Shown here one piece after another: positions 55,623 to 63,933 of a stretch of 64,000 bases of DNA. Location of the stretch: the NCBI GenBank assembly GCA_036567965.1, contig DATCTN010000007.1, positions 113,009 to 177,008 of the forward strand. The letters are read 5' to 3'. How positions within the stretch are numbered: the first letter of the stretch is position 1; each line of letters starts with the position of its first letter. The DNA comes from Candidatus Kryptoniota bacterium (GTDB lineage: Bacteria; Bacteroidota; Ignavibacteria; Kryptoniales; JAKASW01). The notes beneath the pieces were generated by a model, which saw nothing but the letters and a program-made list of their open reading frames with translations, did not search any database and was not told where the DNA came from. The position numbers and the translations under genes are program-made.

Positions 55623-57004
55623 AAACCATCATCGAGCCGTTCAAGGTCAAATCCGTCGAGCCGATAAACTTCACTTCCGTAGAGTATCGTAAGGAAGTCA
55701 TTAGAAAGGCTCACTACAATCTCTTTCTGGTCAAGGCAGATGATGTTCTAATAGATTTTCTCACGGATTCCGGTACGACGGCCATGAGTTCACGTCAATG
55801 GGCGGGAATCATGGACGGAGATGAGTCGTACGCGGGCTCTAGAAGCTTTTTCAAATTCGAAGGCGTCGTCAGGGACTTGATGGGATTCAGCAACATCATA
55901 CCGACCCACCAGGGCAGAGCTGCCGAAAAGATTTTGTTCACTATCGTCGGAGGTCCGGGTAAAATTATTCCCAGCAACACTCACTTCGACACGACCCGGG
56001 CGAACGTCGAGTTCTCGGGCGCGACCGCGGTTGATCTACCTGTTTCTGTCGCTCTCGACACGGACAAGCCGTACGACTTCAAAGGCAACATAGATCTGAA
56101 CAAGTTGGAAGATCTAGTTAAGAAAACGGGGCGCGAGAAGATACCTCTATGCATGCTCACTGTGACCAATAATTCTGTCGGCGGCCAGCCGGTGAGCATG
56201 AAAAACATAAAGGAAACGAAAGCCCTTCTCGCCAGATACGGAATTCCGCTGTTCATCGACGCGTGTAGATTTGCTGAGAACGCCTACTTCATTAAGACAC
56301 GTGAGCCCGAATACAGAGACAAACCCGTCAAAGAAATCGCGAGCGAAATGTTCAGCTATGCTGACGGGTGCACGATGAGCGGAAAGAAAGACGCACTCGT
56401 GAACATCGGCGGCTTCCTTGCGATGAACGATCAGATTATGGCCGAGAAGGCGCGCAGTCTCCTGATAATGACGGAGGGCTTTCCGACTTACGGTGGCCTG
56501 GCAGGCAGAGACCTGGAGGCGATGGCACAGGGACTGGTGGAAGTTTTGGACGAAGACTACTTGAAGTACAGGATAAGGTCGATTGAGTATTTCTGTGAGA
56601 AGTTGAAGGAGGGAGGGGTCCCCGTTCTTGTGCCGGCCGGCGGGCACGCAGTCTTCCTGGACGCGAAAAGATTTCTTCCGCATGTCTTGCCGCAGAATTA
56701 TCCCGGCCAGGCAATCGCCGTCGAGCTGTACGTCGAAGGAGGGATCAGGAGCGTCGAGATCGGGTCGGTGATGTTCGGAAAAGAAGTCGACGGGAAATTT
56801 GCTCCCGCCAGCCTTGAATTGGTCAGACTCGCCGTTCCTCGAAGAGTCTACACACAAAGTCATATCGATTATGCCGCCGAAATAACAATCGATGTTTTCA
56901 AAAGGAGAAATTTTATCCCCGGTTACAAAATAACTTACGAGCCGCCGTACCTCAGACATTTTACGGCGCATTTTGAACCGGTCGAGGAGAATCAATCGGC
57001 ATAG
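55616..57004 (+). CDS. tnaA: Tryptophanase (beta-eliminating lyase family)
   Basis: PLP enzyme splitting tryptophan into indole, pyruvate and ammonia, or tyrosine into phenol in the sister enzyme. The 462-residue length fits both. The PLP lysine is K258 in CTMSGKKDALV. Overall wording often resembles tyrosine phenol-lyase (SYADGCTMSGKKD, GGHAVFLDAKRF), but the specificity positions follow tryptophanase: D125 in HFDTTRAN (Thr in TPL), I382 in VEIGS (Arg in TPL) and H448 in LRHFTAHF (Phe in TPL). I therefore call tryptophanase. It overlaps the small anchored protein by 7 bases. Confidence 0.85.
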   Translation: MVKTIIEPFKVKSVEPINFTSVEYRKEVIRKAHYNLFLVKADDVLIDFLTDSGTTAMSSRQWAGIMDGDESYAGSRSFFKFEGVVRDLMGFSNIIPTHQGRAAEKILFTIVGGPGKIIPSNTHFDTTRANVEFSGATAVDLPVSVALDTDKPYDFKGNIDLNKLEDLVKKTGREKIPLCMLTVTNNSVGGQPVSMKNIKETKALLARYGIPLFIDACRFAENAYFIKTREPEYRDKPVKEIASEMFSYADGCTMSGKKDALVNIGGFLAMNDQIMAEKARSLLIMTEGFPTYGGLAGRDLEAMAQGLVEVLDEDYLKYRIRSIEYFCEKLKEGGVPVLVPAGGHAVFLDAKRFLPHVLPQNYPGQAIAVELYVEGGIRSVEIGSVMFGKEVDGKFAPASLELVRLAVPRRVYTQSHIDYAAEITIDVFKRRNFIPGYKITYEPPYLRHFTAHFEPVEENQSA

Positions 57005-57061
57005 TGGCCTGTAATCAGTCGACGAGTTCATTCGTTTTCCAGACAGCAGGGAGGAGTTGGA

Positions 57062-57763
57062 TTGACTAATTGTCCTGTATGTGGCTCGCAAAATTCAGAT
57101 CTATCGTTGAGGTGTTTCAGTTGCAGGAGCCATTTACAATCGAACGTGAAGGCGCTGGATCTTTTCTCTACCATTTACGCTTTGTGGAAAAATCCCGACT
57201 CCACCCTAAAGAGAATCATCCTGGCTGAGCACAGGAATTACAGTTTGTTGCTCGCTGTACTTGAATCCATAGGGATCTCGTTCTTTTTCCTTTACTTTAT
57301 CAAGGCTGCAGATGTGTACTCTCTTGACCTTTCGACTCTGGTGCTGGAAGGAATCAAATTATCCTTGACAGTTTTTCTTGTCGGAATCTATTTGTTCTCC
57401 GTGCTAAATTATATGGTGTCGAAGTTCAAGCGCACAGGCGCGGGTTTCAGAGGGATGGTTTCCGGATCCATCTTTGCGCTTCATCCCCTTGCTGCGGACG
57501 CCATATTCCTCATTCCCCTCGAGGTCGCGGTATTCGGCTCGTATTCGTTTTCAAACAATCCGTCACCTCAAATCATCAATCCGATCCCGTTCTATTTACT
57601 TTCTTTCCTGGAAATCCTGACGCTGGCCGCCGCAGTATATTTCTTCCTCAGGTTTTCCAAGGTTCTTTTTGGAGTGAGATTGTTCTCATTCGCGTTTGCG
57701 GCCACAGCAGTTGTCGTCCTCATTTCTTCGTTCCAGATTGCAAAAGGAATCCTTTTGCGATGA
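57062..57763 (+). CDS. Yip1-like membrane protein with N-terminal zinc ribbon
   Basis: 233 residues. The N-terminus has a four-Cys ribbon, CPVCGSQNSDLSLRCFSC (4-21), facing the cytoplasm. Five hydrophobic helices follow, arranged like the Yip1 domain. The start is TTG 57062 with GGGAGGAG (57049-57056) upstream; it puts the ribbon at the very start as in related proteins. Function is unknown; such proteins occur in many bacteria without an assigned role. It lies 57 bases after tnaA and 45 before the nanE-like gene. Confidence 0.7.
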   Translation: MTNCPVCGSQNSDLSLRCFSCRSHLQSNVKALDLFSTIYALWKNPDSTLKRIILAEHRNYSLLLAVLESIGISFFFLYFIKAADVYSLDLSTLVLEGIKLSLTVFLVGIYLFSVLNYMVSKFKRTGAGFRGMVSGSIFALHPLAADAIFLIPLEVAVFGSYSFSNNPSPQIINPIPFYLLSFLEILTLAAAVYFFLRFSKVLFGVRLFSFAFAATAVVVLISSFQIAKGILLR

Positions 57764-57808
57764 TGCTGGAGCGATTAATTATCACACAATCAAACCGAGA
57801 GTAGTGAA

Positions 57809-58531
57809 ATGGAATATTTGAATTCGATCGCAAATATGAAAGGCGGTCTTATCGTGTCGTGCCAGTTTGAATCGGACGATCCGTTCAACAAGCCGGAACA
57901 TGCAACCGCGTTCGCGCTCTCGGCTCAACTGGGCGGTGCTGCGGGGATTAGAACCGAGGGGAAAGATAATATCAAAGCAGTGAAGGAAGCCGTCAAGCTG
58001 CCGTTGATCGGTGTGATCCAGTCGAGCTATCCCGACGGTGCAGTGCTTCTGACGGAGGATTTCAGGCAGGTGGGTGAGATCGTCGACGCGGGCGCGGACA
58101 TTGTTGCGCTCGACGTAACGGAGCGCATCAGGCCGAACGGGTTGACGGGTTTCGAGTTCCTGCGCAGAGTCAGAGTGAACCACCCGGGCACGCTTCTCCT
58201 CGCCGACATCTCGAACTTCGAGGAAGGGATCCAGGCCGCGGAATTGGGTGCGGACATCGTATCCACCACTCTCTCCGGCTATACCCAGGCTACGTCTCAT
58301 AAGGCGGCGCTGGGAGTGGACTTCGACCTTGTTGAACGCCTCGCGGACGCTCTCGTTGTACCGGTAATCGCTGAAGGGCGAATTCTCGTTCCAGGCGAGG
58401 CGGCACATGCGCTTGAGCTCGGCGCGTACGCTGTGGTTGTCGGGGCGGCAATTACCCGCCCGACGGTTATCACACAAATGTTTATCCACGAGATCCAATC
58501 AAGAAGCAGGCGAAGTGACAAGGAAGTTTAA
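57809..58531 (+). CDS. NanE-like N-acylglucosamine-6-phosphate 2-epimerase with altered catalytic residue
   Basis: A 240-residue TIM barrel of the NanE family, which converts N-acetylmannosamine-6-phosphate to N-acetylglucosamine-6-phosphate. Family blocks are clear: GGLIVSCQFESDDPF, AQLGGAAGIRTEG, VALDVTERIRPNG, LLLADISNFEEGIQAAELGA, VSTTLSGYT and VVVGAAITRPTVIT. The catalytic Glu is present (E189 in VIAEGRI). The catalytic Lys of NanE (K66 of the Clostridium perfringens enzyme, in IGIIKRNY) is Gln here: LIGVIQSSY, Q71, read from codon CAG. No other nan gene is near. The enzyme may have a different reaction or a shifted base. It overlaps the next gene by 17 bases. Confidence 0.8.
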   Translation: MEYLNSIANMKGGLIVSCQFESDDPFNKPEHATAFALSAQLGGAAGIRTEGKDNIKAVKEAVKLPLIGVIQSSYPDGAVLLTEDFRQVGEIVDAGADIVALDVTERIRPNGLTGFEFLRRVRVNHPGTLLLADISNFEEGIQAAELGADIVSTTLSGYTQATSHKAALGVDFDLVERLADALVVPVIAEGRILVPGEAAHALELGAYAVVVGAAITRPTVITQMFIHEIQSRSRRSDKEV

Positions 58532-59528
58532 GGTCATCCAGGTCGGACTCGGCCAGATCGGACTCAACATCGCGAAAGCCCTACTATCGCACCCCGATAA
58601 GTTTAAGCTTGTCGGATGTATGGACAATGCACCCGACAAACTGCATAAGGATTTGGGCGAGTTGCTGGATCTCAAAACGATTTACAATCTTCCGGTTGCG
58701 GGGACGATCGGCGAACTCAAAGCGAAGAGAGCTAGCCTCGCATTTCACTCCACAGTGTCTTTTCTTCCCGATGCAGCCGATCAGGTTGCCGACCTGCTGA
58801 AACACGGCTACAATGTGATTACCACGGCGGAGGAACTCTTCTTCCTTAAGAAGCGGGATATCAAGATTTTTCATCACCTCGACAAAATCGCTAAGGCGAA
58901 AAGGGTCAGGATCATGGCGACCGGGGTGGATCCCGGATACGTTATGGACAGCCTTGTCTTAATGCTGACCGCGCCATGCGTCGAAGTAAGATCCATAAGA
59001 GCCGAGCGTATGATCAACCTCAGCCGCATGAGACTCTCTCTTCAGCGCAAACTGGGTATCGGACTTAGCAAAGAAGAATTTATCGAGGAGACAGTCAGCG
59101 GAAAGTTCGGTCCGTCCGGCCTGACAGACTCGGCGGAATTTTTGGCGAGCTACCTCGACATCAAGTACGAAAGAATCAGGTCAAGCGTCCAGCCAATTAT
59201 TGCCGACCATGATTTCCATGGCGAAAATATTTTTGTAGCAAAGAATCATGTCGTCGGCGTAAGACAAGAGGTGTCCGTCGAAAAATCTGACGAGGTCGTC
59301 ATATCTCTGCGCCTTAGTACGCGGATCGACGCGTCCATTGAGTATGATGCGATAAATGTGGACGGTGACCCGCCCGTAAATGTCATTATCAATAACGGGA
59401 TCATGGGAGATACTGCAACTGTCGGACTGATGCTGAACCAGGCGGAAAACCTGATGAATGCTCCTCCGGGGTATCACGACATGGCTGAGCTGCCTTTGCC
59501 TCACTTTTCTATGGACCATTTTTCTTGA
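58515..59528 (+). CDS. DapB/2,4-diaminopentanoate dehydrogenase-like oxidoreductase
   Basis: About 337 residues from GTG 58515, chosen because FKVIQVGLGQIGLNIAKALL is the Rossmann opening; the frame is open further up only through overlap with the nanE-like gene. The family is the dihydrodipicolinate-reductase-like group that includes 2,4-diaminopentanoate dehydrogenase of ornithine fermentation. Other blocks are VSFLPDAADQVADLLKHGY, NVITTAEELFF and RIMATGVDPGYVMDSLVL. The substrate is unknown; no ornithine-degradation partners are here. It overlaps its neighbours on both sides (17 and 4 bases). Confidence 0.75.
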   Translation: MTRKFKVIQVGLGQIGLNIAKALLSHPDKFKLVGCMDNAPDKLHKDLGELLDLKTIYNLPVAGTIGELKAKRASLAFHSTVSFLPDAADQVADLLKHGYNVITTAEELFFLKKRDIKIFHHLDKIAKAKRVRIMATGVDPGYVMDSLVLMLTAPCVEVRSIRAERMINLSRMRLSLQRKLGIGLSKEEFIEETVSGKFGPSGLTDSAEFLASYLDIKYERIRSSVQPIIADHDFHGENIFVAKNHVVGVRQEVSVEKSDEVVISLRLSTRIDASIEYDAINVDGDPPVNVIINNGIMGDTATVGLMLNQAENLMNAPPGYHDMAELPLPHFSMDHFS

Positions 59529-60781
59529 GGCACCATCGTCAAGGCCGATATTTCCTCTTCCTTTCGTTGTACACTATCGCTACATCCGTACTTCTGCACG
59601 CCTTCATTGTGAGAGGGGCGACTTTGATCGCCTTTTTTTGTTTTAGTGCCGTGATAATCTCCGCACTCCTGATAAGCTGGGCAGCAGAAGCAGCGGAGTT
59701 CAGTATCAGCCAGGGCCTTGCAGTAGCCATCGTCGCCCTTTTGCAGGTCGTGCCGGAGTTCATGGTCGAAGCCGTCATCGCCTGGAGAAAAGATATCGAC
59801 CTGATGATGGCCAACTTCACAGGATCAAACCGGCTTCTGATGGGGGTAGGATGGCCGCTCATTTTCATTACGGCCGACGTCTACTCACGGTTCCGCAACG
59901 GCAGGAAAATCGAAGCGATAACGCTGAGGCCTGAGAATATTGTCGAGATCGCGACGCTTTTCATCTCGTCCCTCTATTTTCTCATAGTTCTTTTGAAGAA
60001 GGATCTTCAAGTATACGACTCAATTTTTCTCGGACTGCTCTTCATCGGTTATATGTATGTGCTTCGTGTGCTCCCTAAGGAGGAAGAGGAGAAAAAGGAA
60101 GATCTGATATCCATGCCACGGTACCTTGTTGACATTCCTGAGGCAGCCAAACGAGGTATCATCATCGGTGCGATCTTCGTTGCAGGTGGAGCGACAATGT
60201 GGGCGGTAGCCGATCCGTTCCTGACAAGTATGAAAGAGGTTGCGTCCGGGTTAGGCCTGAGTGCGTTCGTGTTTGTACAATGGGTGGCGCCGTTCCTGTC
60301 CGAATTTCCGGAAAAAGTAACCGCCTTTTACTGGGCGCGGACGATAAGACTCGCCCCGATGGCCCTTCTTAATATGATCAGCAGCAAAGTTAACCAGTGG
60401 ACGCTGCTTGTCTCGATGATTCCAATTGTGTATTCATTTTCGATGGGGGCTGTGACCACGATTCCCCTCGACGTTCATCATCAGGAAGAAATTCTTCTAT
60501 CGATGATGATGACCTTTTACGGATGCGCAGCACTTGCAAAGTTGAAGTTTACAAGAATGAATGCTATCATTTTGTTTGTAATGTGGCTGGCCCAGTTTCT
60601 GTATCCGGTTAATTTCTCGTTTCTTCCGGAATTTCCGCTCGTCGGCAACAGCTCACGTTTGATCACTTCGATATTATTTGGCCTGCTGACAATCTACGAG
60701 ATCATGGCACACAGGAAGGAATTCAGGATTCGCTCCGGCATTAGCGAGACGCTGCGACTCTCCAGGGAGAGGGCTCAATGA
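59525..60781 (+). CDS. CaCA-superfamily cation exchanger (Na+/Ca2+ antiporter-like)
   Basis: A 418-residue membrane protein with about ten helices in two inverted repeats split by a charged loop (PKEEEEKKEDLISMPRY). The alpha-repeat cores are visible: VVPEFMVEAVIAWR with MANFTGSNRLLMG in the first half, and LSEFPEKVTAFYWAR with NMISSKVNQWTLLVSM in the second. These keep the Pro-Glu and Ser-x-x-Asn features of the superfamily. The start is TTG in a TTGA overlap with the preceding stop. The transported ion is likely Ca2+ but unproved. Overlaps the DAG kinase gene by 4 bases. Confidence 0.82.
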   Translation: MRHHRQGRYFLFLSLYTIATSVLLHAFIVRGATLIAFFCFSAVIISALLISWAAEAAEFSISQGLAVAIVALLQVVPEFMVEAVIAWRKDIDLMMANFTGSNRLLMGVGWPLIFITADVYSRFRNGRKIEAITLRPENIVEIATLFISSLYFLIVLLKKDLQVYDSIFLGLLFIGYMYVLRVLPKEEEEKKEDLISMPRYLVDIPEAAKRGIIIGAIFVAGGATMWAVADPFLTSMKEVASGLGLSAFVFVQWVAPFLSEFPEKVTAFYWARTIRLAPMALLNMISSKVNQWTLLVSMIPIVYSFSMGAVTTIPLDVHHQEEILLSMMMTFYGCAALAKLKFTRMNAIILFVMWLAQFLYPVNFSFLPEFPLVGNSSRLITSILFGLLTIYEIMAHRKEFRIRSGISETLRLSRERAQ

Positions 60782-61692
60782 CCGATCACATCGCTCAGCT
60801 GAAAAGGGAAACGGTCAAGTTCATAGTCAACCCCGTCTCGGGAAATGGCCGCACACGGAGAATCCTTCCGCGGTTGATAAGTGCGGCAGAAAAGTTTGGG
60901 TTTAAGTTCGATGTCCAGATCACAAAGGCGCCGGAGCACGCCACCGAGCTTGCAAGGGACCCTGCAAATGAATTCGACGTGGTGGTCGCGGTTGGGGGCG
61001 ACGGAACGGTAAACGAAGTCGCGGCCGGAGTCGCTAAATCTGAAAGAGTCATGGGAGTAATTCCTACGGGGTCGGGAAACGATTTCGCACATGCTATCGG
61101 CAGGCTGAAGAGCCTCCAGGATTACATTCACCGTATAGTTGCAGGAAAAATCAAGTCGATAGATGTCGGAAATCTCCGTATGGAGGGCAAGGACTTCTTC
61201 TTCGTCAACAGTGTGGGAGTTGGTTTCGACGCTGAGGTTGCACGTGAGAGCTTGCGCGTCCATCGGATCCGCGGAATTGCGAAATACCTTCTTGCACTTG
61301 TCAAGACACTGTCCAAGTACAAATCGGCACAAATGAAGATAGACGTCGACGGAAGATCCATAAATCTCAAGACATTTCTGGTGGCAATTGGTAATGGAAC
61401 TTCGGCTGGAGGCGGATTCATGCTGACTCCTGAGGCCGTACTGGACGACGGCCTTTTTGACGCATGCATCGTCTCGGACGTCTCGATACCCAGAGTACTC
61501 CGCGTCCTGCCGAGTGTTCTGAACGGAACGCAGGCAAAACATCCTGAAGTTACTATGCTCAGATCGAGCAGTATCAAGATCGAGAGCGAGAGCCCTGTTT
61601 CGATCCACAGGGACGGTGAGATCCCGCCGAACCGGGTCGACAAATTGGAGGTCCGCGTCATTCCAAAGGGATTGAATATCTTGGTTGATTGA
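60778..61692 (+). CDS. Diacylglycerol kinase-family lipid kinase (YegS/DgkB type)
   Basis: 304 residues. Opens VKFIVNPVSGNGRTRRILP; the nucleotide loop is VVVAVGGDGTVNEVAAG and the next block PTGSGNDFAHAIG. The C-terminal part shows NSVGVGFDAEVA and VAIGNGTSAGGGFMLTPEA, all landmarks of the family that phosphorylates diacylglycerol or related lipids at the cytoplasmic face. It closes the four-gene overlapping set (ATGA with the exchanger). Confidence 0.9.
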   Translation: MTDHIAQLKRETVKFIVNPVSGNGRTRRILPRLISAAEKFGFKFDVQITKAPEHATELARDPANEFDVVVAVGGDGTVNEVAAGVAKSERVMGVIPTGSGNDFAHAIGRLKSLQDYIHRIVAGKIKSIDVGNLRMEGKDFFFVNSVGVGFDAEVARESLRVHRIRGIAKYLLALVKTLSKYKSAQMKIDVDGRSINLKTFLVAIGNGTSAGGGFMLTPEAVLDDGLFDACIVSDVSIPRVLRVLPSVLNGTQAKHPEVTMLRSSSIKIESESPVSIHRDGEIPPNRVDKLEVRVIPKGLNILVD

Positions 61693-61776
61693 CGAGCGTG
61701 TTCTCCGTCAATATCACATGAGAGAAATCTCCTGATCCGGAACAAGTCACAGATGGTTTGTTGTTAGAGAATCATA

Positions 61777-62217
61777 ATGGCAACGTCTCGGCGACAATTC
61801 TTGAATCGGATTCTTAATACGGGGGTCGCAGCAATTACGGCATATGTTGTGTATCCGGTAATCCGATTTCTTATCCCGCCACCGGTTGCTCTCGATGAGC
61901 AGTCACGTGTCGTGGTAGCTTCAGTCGGTGAACTGAAACCGAATTCCGCAAAGTTTTTCAGATTCCTCGATAAACCCGCAGTCCTTGTGAGGCTTCAGAG
62001 CGGAGAGTACGAAGCGCTTTCTGCGAAGTGCACGCATCTCGGTTGTACGGTCGATTTCGACCGGACCAAGGATTTCTTCTTTTGTAACTGCCACGGAAGC
62101 CAGTTCGATATAAACGGAAAAGTGCTGAAGGGTCCAGCGACGAAACCTCTCCCTCAGTATCTCGTGTCAGTTGCAGACAACAATATTTACGTTTCTGTCC
62201 GCAGCGATGTCGCCTGA
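61777..62217 (+). CDS. petC: Rieske iron-sulfur protein of a bc-type quinol oxidase
   Basis: 146 residues. A twin-arginine start (SRRQFLNRIL) and a single helix anchor it; the Rieske domain lies outside the inner membrane. The 2Fe-2S ligands are in CTHLGC and CNCHGSQF, with the closing proline loop GPATKPLPQY. The disulfide Cys pair of the motifs is intact. Its last base is the first base of the cytochrome b gene. It takes electrons from quinol and passes them to a c-type cytochrome not encoded here. Confidence 0.95.
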   Translation: MATSRRQFLNRILNTGVAAITAYVVYPVIRFLIPPPVALDEQSRVVVASVGELKPNSAKFFRFLDKPAVLVRLQSGEYEALSAKCTHLGCTVDFDRTKDFFFCNCHGSQFDINGKVLKGPATKPLPQYLVSVADNNIYVSVRSDVA

Positions 62218-63269
62218 TGTCAATGAAAAATAAACTTACTGGTTTCATCGAAGAGAGATTCAATCTGGCCGACCTTAAGGAGTGGGTTGCCCATAAGACG
62301 GTTCCACAGCACAAACACTCGATGTGGTACTACTTCGGTGGGCTCTCGTTGTTCCTGATAGTCGTGCAGGGAATCACCGGCATCTTGCTTGCTTTTTACT
62401 ACTCACCGAGTCCGGCCGCTGCAAATGAATCGGTAAGATACATAATGGAAAATGTCCAGTACGGATGGGTCGTACGCTCCATCCACTTCTGGTGCGCGAA
62501 TCTTCTTGTGGCGGTCGTGCTTGTCCACATGTTCTCTGTGTTCTTCATGAAAGCATACAGGAAGCCGAGGGAATTGATGTGGGTTCTCGGCGTGGTCATC
62601 CTGATTCTCGTTCTCACTTTTGCTTTCACCGGGTACTTGCTCCCCTGGACAACGCTTTCATACTTCGCGACGAAAGTCGGCGTCAACACTCCGCTCGTAG
62701 TTCCCCTTGTTGGCGATTTCCTCAGCCGAGTAATGCAGGGAGGCGACGACGTGGGCGCGGCCACACTCACGAGAATGTTCACGCTTCATACGATCATCCT
62801 TCCATTCTTCGCGCTGATGTTCGTATCGCTTCACGTATTGCTGAGCCAGATCTTAGGGACAAGCATTCCCGCGTCTCAAAGCTGGAACAGGCACGCAACG
62901 AAGTTCTTTCCTGATTTTATGATGCGCGATGCTGCCGTGTGGACCGGGACATTTGCTTTGATACTCGGTGTGGTCGCATTATTTCCCGCCGGACTCAGCG
63001 CAAAAGTCAATCCTCTTGAGCCTGCTCCGGCGGGCATCAAGCCGGAATGGTATTTTTTGTTCGTATTTCAGACTCTCAAGAGCATGCCGGAACTCGCCGC
63101 CGTCGGTGTCGTCACTCTCGGAGCAATAGTGTGGCTTCTTGTACCATTCCTCGACAGACCGCTGCAGAAGCGGAAGATGGATGTCTTCCTTACTCTTTTC
63201 GGAATTGCCGTTCTGCTTTATATTCTCTCGATGACTCTGATCGCTTACATCACCACAGCACAATCATGA
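62217..63269 (+). CDS. petB: Cytochrome b (b6-type spacing, fused b6/subunit IV)
   Basis: 350 residues with eight helices in the usual fused arrangement. The haem ligands are HFWCANLLVAVVLVH (13 residues between the His) and HTIILPFFALMFVSLH (14 between), the b6-type pattern rather than the 13/13 of mitochondrial cytochrome b. The quinone-site motif is IKPEWYFLFVFQTL. No c1 or f gene follows; a two-gene Rieske/cytochrome b operon of this type is known from green sulfur bacteria. The b6 C-terminus runs straight into the subunit-IV part. It overlaps the next small ORF as ATGA. Confidence 0.95.
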   Translation: MSMKNKLTGFIEERFNLADLKEWVAHKTVPQHKHSMWYYFGGLSLFLIVVQGITGILLAFYYSPSPAAANESVRYIMENVQYGWVVRSIHFWCANLLVAVVLVHMFSVFFMKAYRKPRELMWVLGVVILILVLTFAFTGYLLPWTTLSYFATKVGVNTPLVVPLVGDFLSRVMQGGDDVGAATLTRMFTLHTIILPFFALMFVSLHVLLSQILGTSIPASQSWNRHATKFFPDFMMRDAAVWTGTFALILGVVALFPAGLSAKVNPLEPAPAGIKPEWYFLFVFQTLKSMPELAAVGVVTLGAIVWLLVPFLDRPLQKRKMDVFLTLFGIAVLLYILSMTLIAYITTAQS

Positions 63270-63463
63270 TTCTCATTCTCTTGATCCAGGCGAAAGACAC
63301 TCTGGCACTGAGAATACCTTCATTTTCGGACAGGCTGAATTTTCTTCTGCCGCTTATCGTGATCCTGCTGATAGTTATGTTCTTCCTGCTTCTTAAGTCG
63401 TTCGCTGCAAAGGAGCAATCGAAAACGAACACCGCCCGGAGCAGAGGGAAGTCCCCTATCTGA
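63266..63463 (+). CDS. 65-residue membrane protein coupled to cytochrome b
   Basis: ATG at 63266 overlaps the cytochrome b stop (ATGA) and reads 65 residues to 63463. The first ten residues are hydrophobic, followed by a second, stronger helix (LPLIVILLIVMFFLLLKSF, residues 28-46) and a basic tail. I do not recognise the family. Its position suggests a subunit or assembly factor of the bc complex, like the tiny subunits of b6f. It could also be a decayed gene. Confidence 0.5.
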   Translation: MILILLIQAKDTLALRIPSFSDRLNFLLPLIVILLIVMFFLLLKSFAAKEQSKTNTARSRGKSPI

Positions 63464-63500
63464 CTCGCCGGCCGTCCCCGCGACACGTCGGCGCCAATCC

Positions 63501-63529
63501 TTGAAAATTCCTCCATACGATTCTATATT
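63501..63529 (+). promoter_or_regulatory. Candidate sigma70-type promoter for folB
   Basis: TTGAAA (63501-63506), a 17-base spacer and TATATT (63524-63529). Eleven bases then lead to the folB ATG and contain no ribosome site, so the transcript is probably leaderless. The elements and spacing mirror those before lutA. Confidence 0.5.
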
Positions 63530-63540
63530 GATTAATACCG

Positions 63541-63933
63541 ATGAAGCAACAATGTATCAGACTGAACAACGCCACATTCTACGCGTACCATGGAGTACTG
63601 ACGAACGAGCAGGCATCGGGCGGAAAATTCGAAGTCGACGTCGAGATGTATGGCGATTTCTCGAGGGCGTCTCTCAGTGATCGGCTCAAAGATGCCGTAG
63701 ACTACGAAAGAGTTTACCGGTCCATAAGGGAGCTCGTGACCGAAAAACGCTTCTACTTAATTGAATCACTGGGGGATCAAATAGCCGACAGCATACTGGT
63801 TAATTTTGTCTCAGTTGATCGTGTTATAGTACGCGTGAGAAAGCACACTCCACAGGTAGGGGGTGTGGTTGATTCAGTGGAATTCGAGACTGACAAAGCC
63901 CGCGGGACACCGGACGATGAAGGAAGAAGTTGA
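63541..63933 (+). CDS. folB: Dihydroneopterin aldolase
   Basis: Folate synthesis: splits 7,8-dihydroneopterin to 6-hydroxymethyl-dihydropterin. 130 residues. The signatures are IRLNNATFYAYHGVLTNE with the active-site Tyr-His-Gly, DYERVYRSIRELV and LIESLGDQIAD, with the catalytic Lys in VIVRVRKHTPQVGG. It overlaps the start of folK by 17 bases. Confidence 0.95.
   Translation: MKQQCIRLNNATFYAYHGVLTNEQASGGKFEVDVEMYGDFSRASLSDRLKDAVDYERVYRSIRELVTEKRFYLIESLGDQIADSILVNFVSVDRVIVRVRKHTPQVGGVVDSVEFETDKARGTPDDEGRS

Noticed and set aside
56147-57091. Long minus-strand ORF of 314 codons
   Set aside because: Antisense to tnaA and the start of the Yip1-like gene; Arg/His-rich shadow without a recognisable fold.
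60775-61608. Minus-strand ORF of 277 codons
   Set aside because: Antisense to the DAG kinase gene and Cys/Arg/Ser-rich in the way typical of shadows.
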